DNA of 64,000 nt from an uncultured Bacilli bacterium. Its GTDB lineage: Bacteria > Bacillota_I > Bacilli_A > RF39 > UBA660. Below the pieces are notes generated by a model, which saw only the letters and a program-made list of their open reading frames with translations, ran no database searches and was not told where the DNA came from. Where the stretch lies: assembly GCA_934096705.1 (NCBI GenBank), contig CAKOMR010000004.1, positions 1 through 64,000 of the forward strand. Direction: 5' to 3'. The position numbers and the translations under genes are program-made. Shown here piece after piece: positions 53,173 through 61,246 of the stretch. Within the stretch, counting starts at the first letter, position 1, and each line of letters begins with the position of its first letter.

Positions 53173-54168
53173 TTAATTTTCTTTCTTTTTAAGTAAGGTA
53201 CTTGCTCCTAAAATATTTACAAGTAGTAATAGACCATAAACGCTACCATTTGAAGAAGTATGTGGTGGAGTTATAATAGGCTCTTCAGTAGTACCTTGCC
53301 CTTTAGTGTATTGATAAATGTAAGTTACCTCAATAATTTCATTTGCTTTGAATGTACCATTTTCGTCGCCAATAACTTTAACTAATGTATAGCCATCAAT
53401 TTCTTCAGCATTTGTTATGTAAGAAGTATTTGCATAACCACTTAATGTTTTATCACTAAGTAAAGTGTTTCCTTCTTCATCAACAAAATGAATGATAACG
53501 TTTCCTTTTAGGTTATGAGCAGCTTTTATAGCTAAAGAGGTTTCATAACTACCACTTTCAACTTCTTCGATAAATAATAAGTCATTATCATGGGCATTCC
53601 AACGTTCATTTTCGCTGTCTACATACCAACCATTAATTAAATCTTCACAATCATTTAATTCTTGAGTATTTTTTCTAATAGTAGTAGATAATTTTAGATA
53701 TTTATTATTAACTACATTTGCTAAATCAATTATACCAATGCTATAAATATCATCTCCAGCAATTTCTACATTATTATTGTAAATTTGCGCATTTGGAGAA
53801 ATAGTTATTTTACCATTATTATTAATACCACCGTCAACTTTTAATTTATTAGCGTTATTTTCAGTGATTATTCCAGTGTTTAAAGTTAAATCACCAGTAC
53901 TTTTTACATATATTCCTGAACCATTATTATTTGAAATTACTAAATCAGTGTCTTCTTCAACTAGAGCTTTGCCACCAATAAATAATGCTCTAGGGTTTGT
54001 CCATTAACTTGAAATAGAACAATCATTATCTTTAGCACTTTTTACAGCTTCATCTAAAGACGTAAAAAGAGTATCATTTATTTTTGCCACATAATTTTCT
54101 GCATTAACACTGGAAATCATGCAAAATGAAAAAATGCAAGCAAAAATAAAACTAATTATTTTCTTCAT
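53173..54168 (-). pseudogene. MucBP-type surface protein interrupted by one in-frame TAA
   Basis: One continuous frame of 332 codons starting MKKIISFIFACIF is broken only by TAA at 54004-54006 (codon 55). Before it come a signal peptide (1-23) and a short domain. After it come a beta-helix-like region ('GIYVKSTGDLTLN'), a MucBP-like repeat ('VIIHFVDEEGNTLLSDKTLSGY', 'TYIYQY'), and a C-terminal anchor ('GSVYGLLLLVNILGAS' then KKKEN). The downstream part contains no ATG, so it cannot restart easily. Every other codon is intact, which points to a very recent nonsense mutation, an assembly error, or stop read-through. Confidence 0.8.
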
Positions 54169-54230
54169 ACCAAAACCATCCTAAAAATAATTAGTTTCTA
54201 TGTTACCATAATTTACCAAAAAGTTAATAT

Positions 54231-54251
54231 AAAAAGAGCCTATAAAGGCTC
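54231..54251 (-). terminator. Terminator of spoIVB
   Basis: Minus-strand GAGCC and GGCTC around a 6-nt loop, followed by TTTTT. Confidence 0.85.
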
Positions 54252-54262
54252 ATCTATCTTAA

Positions 54263-54294
54263 GAAAACACGTAAAACTTCCCTACGGTGTTTTC
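54263..54294 (-). other. Second hairpin downstream of spoIVB
   Basis: GAAAACAC and GTGTTTTC form an 8-bp stem, extended inside by GTA/TAC. It precedes the terminator and may protect the transcript 3' end. Confidence 0.55.
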
Positions 54295-54329
54295 TAATAA
54301 TTATATATGTAAAATTTTAAAGATTATAC

Positions 54330-55292
54330 CTACTTTTCTCCTTCTTCAAGCATTTTTCTAATATATAGTCCATAACCTGTGTAAGGATTATCCACAATAA
54401 CATGGGTTAAAACTCCTACAATATTACCATTTTGCAATATTGGAGACCCACTCATTCCTTGAACTACTCCACCAGTAAGTTCTAAAAGTCTATCATCATT
54501 TATTTTAAAAGAAATGTTTTTTACTTCACTATTATCGTTTACTGATGTTATTTCAATATTAAATGTTTCAATATTTTCATCACTTAAAACAGTTTTAATT
54601 TCTGCACTACCAACTTTAGCTTCACCTATATTTGCTAAAGAAAAATTTTCCAAAGTATCATTATAATAACCGAATATTCCATATTTAGTATTTTTAAAAA
54701 TGCTTCCATAGTTTTGATTATAATCAAATTTTGCCATTTTACTTCCTGGAACTCCTATTTTACTTTTTTCTATTCCAGTGATTTTATTATTAAAAATTTG
54801 ACCACTTTTAATTTCAACAATTGAGTTTGAAGTACTTTCAATAATTTCATGACCTAAAGCACCAAAAATTTTAGTTTCTGGATCGATATAAGAAAGAGTT
54901 CCAATACCCATAATTGAACTTTTTACAAAAAGACCAGTTTTAATAACACCATCAATATTAATAAGTTTTAATGATGTATTTTTTTCTATTCCATTCCTTA
55001 TATATGTGATATTTACGCTATCATTTTTAGAATTTTTTTCAATTGCTTTGGTAAGTTCATCAACACTATTTACCATAGTATCCTCAACTTTAACTATATA
55101 ATCACCATTTTGCATATTTGGACTTCCTTTATTAAATTTACCATTTACTTTATAAAAACCAATTACCATAACTCCTTTAGAATCCACTTTTATCCCTAAC
55201 GTTTTGCCTCCTATAATAATTTTCTCAGAATAAGCAAATACGCATGAAGGAATAATTAGTAAAGAAATTATTAAAAAAATTATTTTTTTCAT
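54330..55292 (-). CDS. spoIVB: SpoIVB serine peptidase (S55), sporulation signalling protease
   Basis: 320 residues from the ATG at 55292. A signal anchor (1-20) precedes a PDZ domain (about 30-110, 'GSPNMQNGDYIVKVEDTMV'). The S55 peptidase domain has catalytic His in 'FGALGHEIIE' (about 146) and Ser in 'GGVVQGMSGSPILQNGNIVG' (about 290). The terminal 'THVIVDNPYTGYGLYI' is also family-specific. SpoIVB is secreted from the forespore and cuts SpoIVFA to trigger sigma-K activation. Both spoIVFA and spoIVFB lie 18 kb away in this window, so the checkpoint is complete apart from bofA. Confidence 0.94.
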   Translation of the reverse strand: MKKIIFLIISLLIIPSCVFAYSEKIIIGGKTLGIKVDSKGVMVIGFYKVNGKFNKGSPNMQNGDYIVKVEDTMVNSVDELTKAIEKNSKNDSVNITYIRNGIEKNTSLKLINIDGVIKTGLFVKSSIMGIGTLSYIDPETKIFGALGHEIIESTSNSIVEIKSGQIFNNKITGIEKSKIGVPGSKMAKFDYNQNYGSIFKNTKYGIFGYYNDTLENFSLANIGEAKVGSAEIKTVLSDENIETFNIEITSVNDNSEVKNISFKINDDRLLELTGGVVQGMSGSPILQNGNIVGVLTHVIVDNPYTGYGLYIRKMLEEGEK

Positions 55293-55430
55293 ATTTACCA
55301 CATTAATATTATGGATTATATTTACTTTTTTATTTTGACACTTTCTTCCATATTATAATTAATTAGCATTTCATCAAGATAAACTGAATTTGTTCCCTAA
55401 GATATGCCTAATTTTAACAATTTCAAACAT

Positions 55431-55457
55431 AAAAAAAGTTCAATAATTTTTGAACTT
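55431..55457 (-). terminator. Terminator of the nusB-xseA-xseB operon
   Basis: Minus-strand AAGTTCAA and TTGAACTT form an 8-bp stem directly after the xseB stop and run into a T tract. Confidence 0.85.
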
Positions 55458-55679
55458 TTAATTTGATGCTATATTTAAGTCTTTTAATTCACCACTTTCA
55501 GTCAAAACTTTATTAACTGCTTCTGTGGCATTTTTTATTTTATCAGAGCAAAATTTTGCTAATGACATTGCTTCACTATATTTTTTAATTGCACTATCTA
55601 AATCTACGTTACCACTCTCTAATTCTTTAACAATTTTTTCAAGTTCATTTAATGCTTCTTCAAAAGTCTTATTTTCCAT
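55458..55679 (-). CDS. xseB: Exodeoxyribonuclease VII small subunit
   Basis: 73 residues. The family core 'FEEALNELEKIVKELESGNVDLD' and 'AIKKYSEAMSLAKFC' is complete. It joins XseA to form exonuclease VII, which degrades single-stranded DNA. It overlaps the end of xseA by 11 nt. Confidence 0.96.
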   Translation of the reverse strand: MENKTFEEALNELEKIVKELESGNVDLDSAIKKYSEAMSLAKFCSDKIKNATEAVNKVLTESGELKDLNIASN

Positions 55680-56940
55680 TTTTTACCTCCATTACATTTG
55701 CTTTAACTTCACCTTTTGCAAAAGTTATATCTATAATGCTTCCTTTTTTAATCTTTTTACTTGAATTTATTACGTTACCATCAAGTTTTACAATGCTATA
55801 GCCCTTATCTAATATTTCCATTGGATTTAAGTGTGATAAGCTATTTATTAATAAGCCCAGTGTTTTATCCTTACTTTCAAGTAATAATTTGGGATTTTTT
55901 AAAATATAACTTGCCATGGCATTTTCAAAATCATGAGTTTTTTTATTAACAATATTTTGCATATTATTTTTTAGTAAATCAATTAAATTATCAAGTTTTT
56001 GTTCTTTTATTTCATACATGCTATAAGGATTTTTTAAAATATAACTTCTTTTAAATCTTTCCAGCATAATAAATTTTTGATTTACCATATTTTTTATATT
56101 TTTATTTAATCTTATTACATAATTATTAATAAGTACTTGTGTATCTAGTACAGTGGGTACTGCCATTTCTGCAGCTCCCGTTGGAGTTGGAGCTCTAAGA
56201 TCTGATACAAAATCCGCTATTGTAAAATCAATTTCATGACCTACAGCACTTATTATTGGTGTGTTACATTCATATATAGCTCTTGCAACAATTTCTTCAT
56301 TAAATGCCCAAAGGTCCTCTATAGATCCACCACCACGGCCCACAATTAATGTATCTAGATTAAATGTATCCGCAATTTTAATTTGTTTTACAATATTATC
56401 TTTGGCATCAGCACCCTGAACTAAAGTTGGAAAAAGTATTACTTCACAAATTGGAAACCTTCTTTTAATGGTTGAAATAATATCTTTAACCGCTGCGCCA
56501 GTATCTGCTGTAATAACGCCTATTTTCCTAGGATATTTAGGAATTGTTTTTTTATGTTCTTTATTAAATAACCCTTCTGCAGCAAGTTTCTTTTTAAGTT
56601 TTTCATATTCTACAAAAAGTCTTCCTATACCGTCAAGTTCCATTTTGTCAACGTATATTTGGTAACTACCTGAAGCTGGGTAAGCAGAAACTCTACCTTC
56701 AATTAAAACGGAATCTCCATCTTTTGGAACAAATGTAAGGCTCATTGCATTACCAGCAAACATTACAGCATTAATACGTGAATTGTCATCTTTTAAAGTA
56801 AAGTATAAATGTCCTCTTGAATGATTTTTAAAATTTGATACTTCACCTTTTATATAAACTTTACTTAAGAAAAAGTCTTTATCAAGTAAATTTTTTATAT
56901 AGTTATTTACTTGACTTATGTCTAAATATTCGTGATTCAT
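55669..56940 (-). CDS. xseA: Exodeoxyribonuclease VII large subunit
   Basis: 423 residues. An N-terminal OB fold (1-100, 'VYIKGEVSNFKNHSRGHLYFTLKDD') precedes the catalytic domain with 'IGVITADTGAAVKDII', 'IVGRGGGSIEDLWAFNEE' and 'SAVGHEIDFTIADFVSD', all family hallmarks. A long coiled coil and a C-terminal beta segment follow. It overlaps the nusB stop by 1 nt and xseB by 11 nt, so the three are translated as a unit. Confidence 0.97.
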   Translation of the reverse strand: MNHEYLDISQVNNYIKNLLDKDFFLSKVYIKGEVSNFKNHSRGHLYFTLKDDNSRINAVMFAGNAMSLTFVPKDGDSVLIEGRVSAYPASGSYQIYVDKMELDGIGRLFVEYEKLKKKLAAEGLFNKEHKKTIPKYPRKIGVITADTGAAVKDIISTIKRRFPICEVILFPTLVQGADAKDNIVKQIKIADTFNLDTLIVGRGGGSIEDLWAFNEEIVARAIYECNTPIISAVGHEIDFTIADFVSDLRAPTPTGAAEMAVPTVLDTQVLINNYVIRLNKNIKNMVNQKFIMLERFKRSYILKNPYSMYEIKEQKLDNLIDLLKNNMQNIVNKKTHDFENAMASYILKNPKLLLESKDKTLGLLINSLSHLNPMEILDKGYSIVKLDGNVINSSKKIKKGSIIDITFAKGEVKANVMEVKNGK

Positions 56941-57338
56941 TATTTTTCCTTAGCTATTTTATCTAAAACAGCATTAATAATTTTTCTTACAGCATCATCA
57001 CTATATTTTTTAGAAAGTTCAATGGCTTCATTTATAACAACAACATCTGGAGTTTCAGTATATAAAAGTTCATAAATTGCCATACGTAATATTGCACATC
57101 CAGTTTTATCAAGTCTATCTATAGTCCAGTTAACCATATATTTATTAGCAAGTTTATCTATTTCATCTTTATAAGTTATTACTCCATAAACAACTTGTTT
57201 AACAAATTCATTATCACATTCTAAATTAGAGCTTATCACTTTATCAATATCTACTTCCATTTTTTGACTCTTTGCAATATCAAGTTGATATAATATAACC
57301 ATTATCTTTTCCCTAAGTACACTTCTTTTTAATTCCAT
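56940..57338 (-). CDS. nusB: Transcription antitermination factor NusB
   Basis: 132 residues, all helical. 'REKIMVILYQLDIAK' at the N terminus, and 'AILRMAIYELLYTETPDVVVINEAIELSKKYSDDA' toward the C terminus, match NusB. It binds boxA RNA with NusE (S10) during rRNA transcription. It is the first gene of the xse operon. Confidence 0.95.
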   Translation of the reverse strand: MELKRSVLREKIMVILYQLDIAKSQKMEVDIDKVISSNLECDNEFVKQVVYGVITYKDEIDKLANKYMVNWTIDRLDKTGCAILRMAIYELLYTETPDVVVINEAIELSKKYSDDAVRKIINAVLDKIAKEK

Positions 57339-57397
57339 AATAAACTCCTTTTTTGATTTCTAAATAATAATACCACAAGTTAAAAAAAAAACAAATA

Positions 57398-57778
57398 CTA
57401 TAAATCGTACTTGGCATTTTTTTTACTTTCCAAACCAATATAATTTTTTTTAAGCATATCAAGTTTTTGTCTTAACTCAGATATTTTTATATTATTATAT
57501 GTTCTTTCTTCAGTAAGTTCAGCAGTTCTAAAATAGTCTAAGACTTCATTATTAAGTATAAAATCTATTCCATCATTTTCATTTTCAAGTTCGTCAATAT
57601 GAAAAAGTAAATCATTAATTTCTGCTTCTAAAGAAAGCATTTGTCCTTCAAGTTCATCAATATCAGTTTCTTTTTCATAATCTTTATCATATGCAATAGC
57701 ATACTCTTTATCATCTAATATCATAATATTATCTGGTTCACTAAATTCATTTGCTTTTTGTAATTTACTATCTTTCAT
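57398..57778 (-). CDS. Unknown coiled-coil protein
   Basis: 126 residues, acidic. Two coiled-coil stretches are clear by heptad pattern: about 40-68 ('DIDELEGQMLSLEAEINDLL') and 95-120. There is no membrane segment or known motif. It overlaps its upstream neighbour by 1 nt and is probably made from the same transcript. A structural or scaffolding role would be a guess. Confidence 0.65.
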   Translation of the reverse strand: MKDSKLQKANEFSEPDNIMILDDKEYAIAYDKDYEKETDIDELEGQMLSLEAEINDLLFHIDELENENDGIDFILNNEVLDYFRTAELTEERTYNNIKISELRQKLDMLKKNYIGLESKKNAKYDL

Positions 57779-58179
57779 TATCTTCCCTTTGCCTTTTCTT
57801 TATTTACTTCTAATTGAGCAATTTTTTCTTGTAAAATTTTATCATACATCAATAAATCATCAATAAATTTTTCATAAAAGACTTTTTTTAAATATTTTTT
57901 GTATTTGTATTCTAAAGTGCTACGTAATTTAGTTAATTCATCTAAACAAAGCATATAGCCTTCTTGTTCATCATCATCATTTATGGAAACAAGCATTTTC
58001 ATAAAATTTTTATATTCTTTTAAATACAGTTTTACCAAAATATCATTTAATTTATTTTTATCATAAATTATAAAAGATTTAACTTTAGAATTTCTCGGAC
58101 TAAAAAGGTAATAATCATTATTACTAAAACCCATTATCTTTTTATCTTTATTGCATAACTTTAAAATATAACTACTCAT
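57778..58179 (-). CDS. Unknown basic protein between trmD and nusB
   Basis: 133 residues, Lys- and Tyr-rich, largely helical with a basic C terminus. The N-terminal 35 residues look like a small beta hairpin domain ('MGFSNNDYYLFSPRNSKVKSF'). No family is recognised. It overlaps the trmD end by 8 nt, showing translational coupling, and the next unknown gene by 1 nt. The pair is probably lineage-specific. Confidence 0.65.
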   Translation of the reverse strand: MSSYILKLCNKDKKIMGFSNNDYYLFSPRNSKVKSFIIYDKNKLNDILVKLYLKEYKNFMKMLVSINDDDEQEGYMLCLDELTKLRSTLEYKYKKYLKKVFYEKFIDDLLMYDKILQEKIAQLEVNKEKAKGR

Positions 58180-58846
58180 CTTTTTGCTCCATTATATCAG
58201 GTCTTTTGCTCTGCGTTTTTTGAATTTTTTGAGCAAGTCTCCATTCATCAATTTTTTTATGATCTCCACTAAGTAAAACATCTGGAACTTTAAGTCCTCG
58301 ATATTCACTTGGTTTAGTATACATTGGATAATCTAACAAATTATTTGTAAAAGACTCACTTTCAAGGCTTTCTTTATTTATAACTCCCGGAATAAGTCTT
58401 GTTATTGCATCAATCATACATATACTTGCAAACTCGCCACCCGTTAAAACAAAATCACCAATTGAAAGTTCCAAATCCACAAGCGTGCGAATTCTTTCAT
58501 CAAATCCTTCATAATGTCCACAAATAAAAATTAAATGTTTCTTTTTAGATAAATCATATGCAACGCTTTGCTTAAATGCAGTGCCATCCGGAGTAAGTAA
58601 AATAACATAGCTATCATCAGTTTTAATTTTATCAAGGCATTCAAATATTGGTTCACAACGTATAAGCATTCCAGCCCCACCACCATAAATAGTATCATCA
58701 ACTTGATTATTTTTAAGTGGAGTATAATCTCTAAAATTAATTATATTAATTTCTACTAAATTATTTTGAATAGCTCTTTTAATAATAGATTCTGTTAAAA
58801 AACCATCAAACATATTTGGAAACAAAGTTAAAATATCAATTTTCAT
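58172..58846 (-). CDS. trmD: tRNA (guanine-37-N1) methyltransferase TrmD
   Basis: 224 residues from the ATG at 58846 (after AGGTGAG); a GTG 9 nt earlier is less likely. SPOUT signatures are present: 'MKIDILTLFPNMFDGFLTESI', 'DDTIYGGGAGML', 'FICGHYEGFDERI', 'SIGDFVLTGGE' and 'LLSGDHKKIDEWR'. It methylates G37 of tRNAs reading CNN codons, preventing frameshifts. It overlaps the rimM end by 11 nt. Confidence 0.98.
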   Translation of the reverse strand: MKIDILTLFPNMFDGFLTESIIKRAIQNNLVEINIINFRDYTPLKNNQVDDTIYGGGAGMLIRCEPIFECLDKIKTDDSYVILLTPDGTAFKQSVAYDLSKKKHLIFICGHYEGFDERIRTLVDLELSIGDFVLTGGEFASICMIDAITRLIPGVINKESLESESFTNNLLDYPMYTKPSEYRGLKVPDVLLSGDHKKIDEWRLAQKIQKTQSKRPDIMEQKDE

Positions 58847-59309
58847 TAAGCTCACCTATATTTTTAACATGTATAACATTATTATCAGTATCTACCTTTT
58901 CTACAAAGTTATCTATTAAAGGAATAATATATTTAGACACTTTTACGTAAGTACAATTTTTATTATATAATACTTCGCTTACTTTTCCTAGAAAAACTTT
59001 TTTTTCATAAACATCCATATTTGGAAGTTGGCCAATAAGATATGAATTTATATTAATATCATTTAAATTTACATAAACCGGCTTTTTTAAAATTAAATTA
59101 GTTTTTTCTATACAGTCAATATTTTCAAAACCAATAATTTCATATTTATTATTTTTTTTAGTACTAATAATTTTATAAGGGATTTCTTCGATATAAAGAG
59201 TATTACCAACCTGAAAAATTTCATTTTTATGATTTGTTTCACTAACTATTTTTATTTCACCTTTAATACCAAAAGGACCAGTTATATAACCAATAAATAC
59301 TAACTTCAT
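58836..59309 (-). CDS. rimM: Ribosome maturation factor RimM
   Basis: 157 residues. An N-terminal beta barrel beginning 'GYITGPFGIKGEIKI' (the GxxGxxG signature) is followed by the C-terminal PRC barrel ('VFLGKVSEVLYN', 'YIIPLIDNFVEKVD'). It helps mature the 30S head. It forms the usual pair with trmD. Confidence 0.95.
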   Translation of the reverse strand: MKLVFIGYITGPFGIKGEIKIVSETNHKNEIFQVGNTLYIEEIPYKIISTKKNNKYEIIGFENIDCIEKTNLILKKPVYVNLNDININSYLIGQLPNMDVYEKKVFLGKVSEVLYNKNCTYVKVSKYIIPLIDNFVEKVDTDNNVIHVKNIGELNEN

Positions 59310-59312
59310 TTT

Positions 59313-59795
59313 TTACCTCCTGAAAAAATCTTTGGGATCTTTAAAAGTAATAAGTTCAATGGTACCATTATTTGTAATAATACTTAATTCATAAGACTTT
59401 AAAACCGTTATTCTATTTTTCTTTGTAAAATCTCCAGTCATTCTGCCACTACCAGAACTTTTAACATAATCAGTTTCATAGCCATCAACTGACTCTCTTA
59501 CATAATTATAAGGTTTAACTTCTATTTTAACTTTCTTAATACCTTTAATTGTTTCATTAAATATGCCATCACTATTTTCAATACTAATTTTTATATCATC
59601 ATCACCACAAGTAATAAACATATTACCACTTTTATATTTTAAGCCTCTAACATATTTTCCTTTTAAATAAGGAGTTTTAGGAAGCTTTAAATTTTTAAAT
59701 TTAATAATATCTTTTTCTTTATATAATATATATATCATAAATATTCCTAAAAATAAAGGAATGGTAATATTTAAAAACATTACTAAAAATTCCAT
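59313..59795 (-). CDS. Unknown single-pass membrane protein
   Basis: 160 residues with one N-terminal membrane helix (about 4-25), a basic linker and a beta-rich C-terminal domain ('KSGNMFITCGDDDIKISIE', 'YELSIITNNGTIELITF'). No family is recognised. It lies 3 nt after the methyltransferase gene and 3 nt before rimM, clearly in the same operon. Topology suggests a cytoplasmic or external domain fixed to the membrane. Confidence 0.65.
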   Translation of the reverse strand: MEFLVMFLNITIPLFLGIFMIYILYKEKDIIKFKNLKLPKTPYLKGKYVRGLKYKSGNMFITCGDDDIKISIENSDGIFNETIKGIKKVKIEVKPYNYVRESVDGYETDYVKSSGSGRMTGDFTKKNRITVLKSYELSIITNNGTIELITFKDPKDFFRR

Positions 59796-59798
59796 AAA

Positions 59799-60521
59799 CT
59801 ACCTTCCAAACATATCATACATAATAATACTTCCAGCAACCGCTGCATTTAAACTTTCACATTTATCACTTATATTAATATAAATAAATCCATCACACAA
59901 ATTTTTAACTTCTTCACTCATTCCTTGACCCTCATTACCAATTATAAAAGCACATTTTTCTTCGTTTACATCCTTTATGTTTTTACCACTGACAACATCC
60001 GTGCCATAAATCTTATAACTTAATTCTTTTAGCTTTGGTAATATTTCTAAAAGATTACTTCGTATAATATTAATATTAAAAATCATACCTTCACTACTAC
60101 GGATAACTTTATCATTATAAATATCTACAGTATCATCACTAATTATTAAAGTTTGTACATTAAATGCAACGCAGCTTCTTATAATAGTGCCAAGATTACC
60201 AGGATCTTGAATTTTGTCTAACACAAGTATTTTATTTCCAACAATCTCACTTGGAGGAAAAAAACTGCACACAGCCATTACACTATTAGGACTTGATAGA
60301 TTACTAATTTTTTTCATAACATCATAAGTAACTTTATATGTTGGAACACTATATTTTTCATCATCTAAAGTGATTATTTCGTTAACTATCCCTTTTTTTA
60401 AGGCTTCTTCTACTAAATGAGCACTTTCAACAATAAAAAGATTATTTTCATCTCGATATTTTTTTTGTTTAAGCTTAGACCAAAATACCACTTTAGGATT
60501 TTTTAAACTTGTTATTTCCAT
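59799..60521 (-). CDS. SpoU/TrmH family RNA methyltransferase
   Basis: 240 residues. An N-terminal substrate-binding domain (1-90, 'EITSLKNPKVVFWSKLKQKKYRDE') precedes the SPOUT domain with 'DKIQDPGNLGTIIRSC', 'IIGNEGQGMSEEV' and 'SLNAAVAGSIIMYD', the three SpoU motifs. It 2'-O-methylates rRNA or tRNA, but the target base cannot be named. The gene overlaps its YgjP-like neighbour by 10 nt. Confidence 0.93.
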   Translation of the reverse strand: MEITSLKNPKVVFWSKLKQKKYRDENNLFIVESAHLVEEALKKGIVNEIITLDDEKYSVPTYKVTYDVMKKISNLSSPNSVMAVCSFFPPSEIVGNKILVLDKIQDPGNLGTIIRSCVAFNVQTLIISDDTVDIYNDKVIRSSEGMIFNINIIRSNLLEILPKLKELSYKIYGTDVVSGKNIKDVNEEKCAFIIGNEGQGMSEEVKNLCDGFIYINISDKCESLNAAVAGSIIMYDMFGR

Positions 60522-61150
60522 GATCTTAATTCCTTTCTATATTCTTTATATTTAGGACATGCTTTACTAACTATATCCCAAAATTTTTTTGAATGATTTC
60601 CTTCATAAAAATGTGCCATTTCATGAATTATAACATAGTCTAGTAAATTTACATCTCTTTTTATCAGTTCCTTATTTAAAGTAATTTCTTTTTTATATCG
60701 ATTACAAACGCCCCATCTAGTTTTCATTTGTCTAGTTTTTAGTTTAAATTCAGGTAAATTATTAAAACAGTTTTTACATATTTCCACTTCTTCATTAAAA
60801 ACTCTATTAATTTCTTCCTCAACAAAAAAGTTTAATTCTTTTTCATTTTTAGCATATACATATTCGCCATTTATATATGTTTTATCGATGCTTTCATTTA
60901 ACTCAACATTATAGGTTTTACCAAGTAAATGAAACTTTTCATTATAGGATTTTTTCTCTAAAGAATTTTGATACATTTTAATTAAGGCATCTTCATTCGC
61001 AAAAATTAATTTTTTTATCTCCTCAAGGGAAGTTTTTTTAGGACATGTCACAACTAAAACATTTCGATCATTAAATCGAAAATATATATTTTTATTGTTT
61101 TTATAAATAATTTCCACATAAAAATTATAATCTTTTAAATTTATATCCAT
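60512..61150 (-). CDS. YgjP-like metal-dependent hydrolase (DUF45/M48-like)
   Basis: 212 residues. The zinc signature 'DYVIIHEMAHFYEGNHSKKFW' supplies HExxH and the downstream His. The preceding 'RQMKTRWGVCNRYKKEITLN' matches the family's characteristic loop. Family members were annotated as proteases or as nucleotide pyrophosphatases. No signal peptide is present, so it is cytoplasmic. It is first in the operon with the methyltransferase. Confidence 0.9.
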   Translation of the reverse strand: MDINLKDYNFYVEIIYKNNKNIYFRFNDRNVLVVTCPKKTSLEEIKKLIFANEDALIKMYQNSLEKKSYNEKFHLLGKTYNVELNESIDKTYINGEYVYAKNEKELNFFVEEEINRVFNEEVEICKNCFNNLPEFKLKTRQMKTRWGVCNRYKKEITLNKELIKRDVNLLDYVIIHEMAHFYEGNHSKKFWDIVSKACPKYKEYRKELRSWK

Positions 61151-61208
61151 ACATACATTTTATCAAAATGAATTAGTAAATACAAGAATAGCAAAAATTT
61201 ATTACACC

Positions 61209-61240
61209 AAAAAAATATTCAAAAATTATATTTTGAATAT
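61209..61240 (-). terminator. Terminator of the 61247-62584 gene
   Basis: Minus-strand ATATTCAAAA and TTTTGAATAT pair over 10 bp and run into seven Ts. Confidence 0.85.
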
Positions 61241-61246
61241 CATTTT

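Noticed and set aside
54004..54006. Programmed recoding of the TAA in the surface-protein gene
   Set aside because: No stem-loop or known recoding signal follows the stop. A recent nonsense mutation or sequencing error is simpler.
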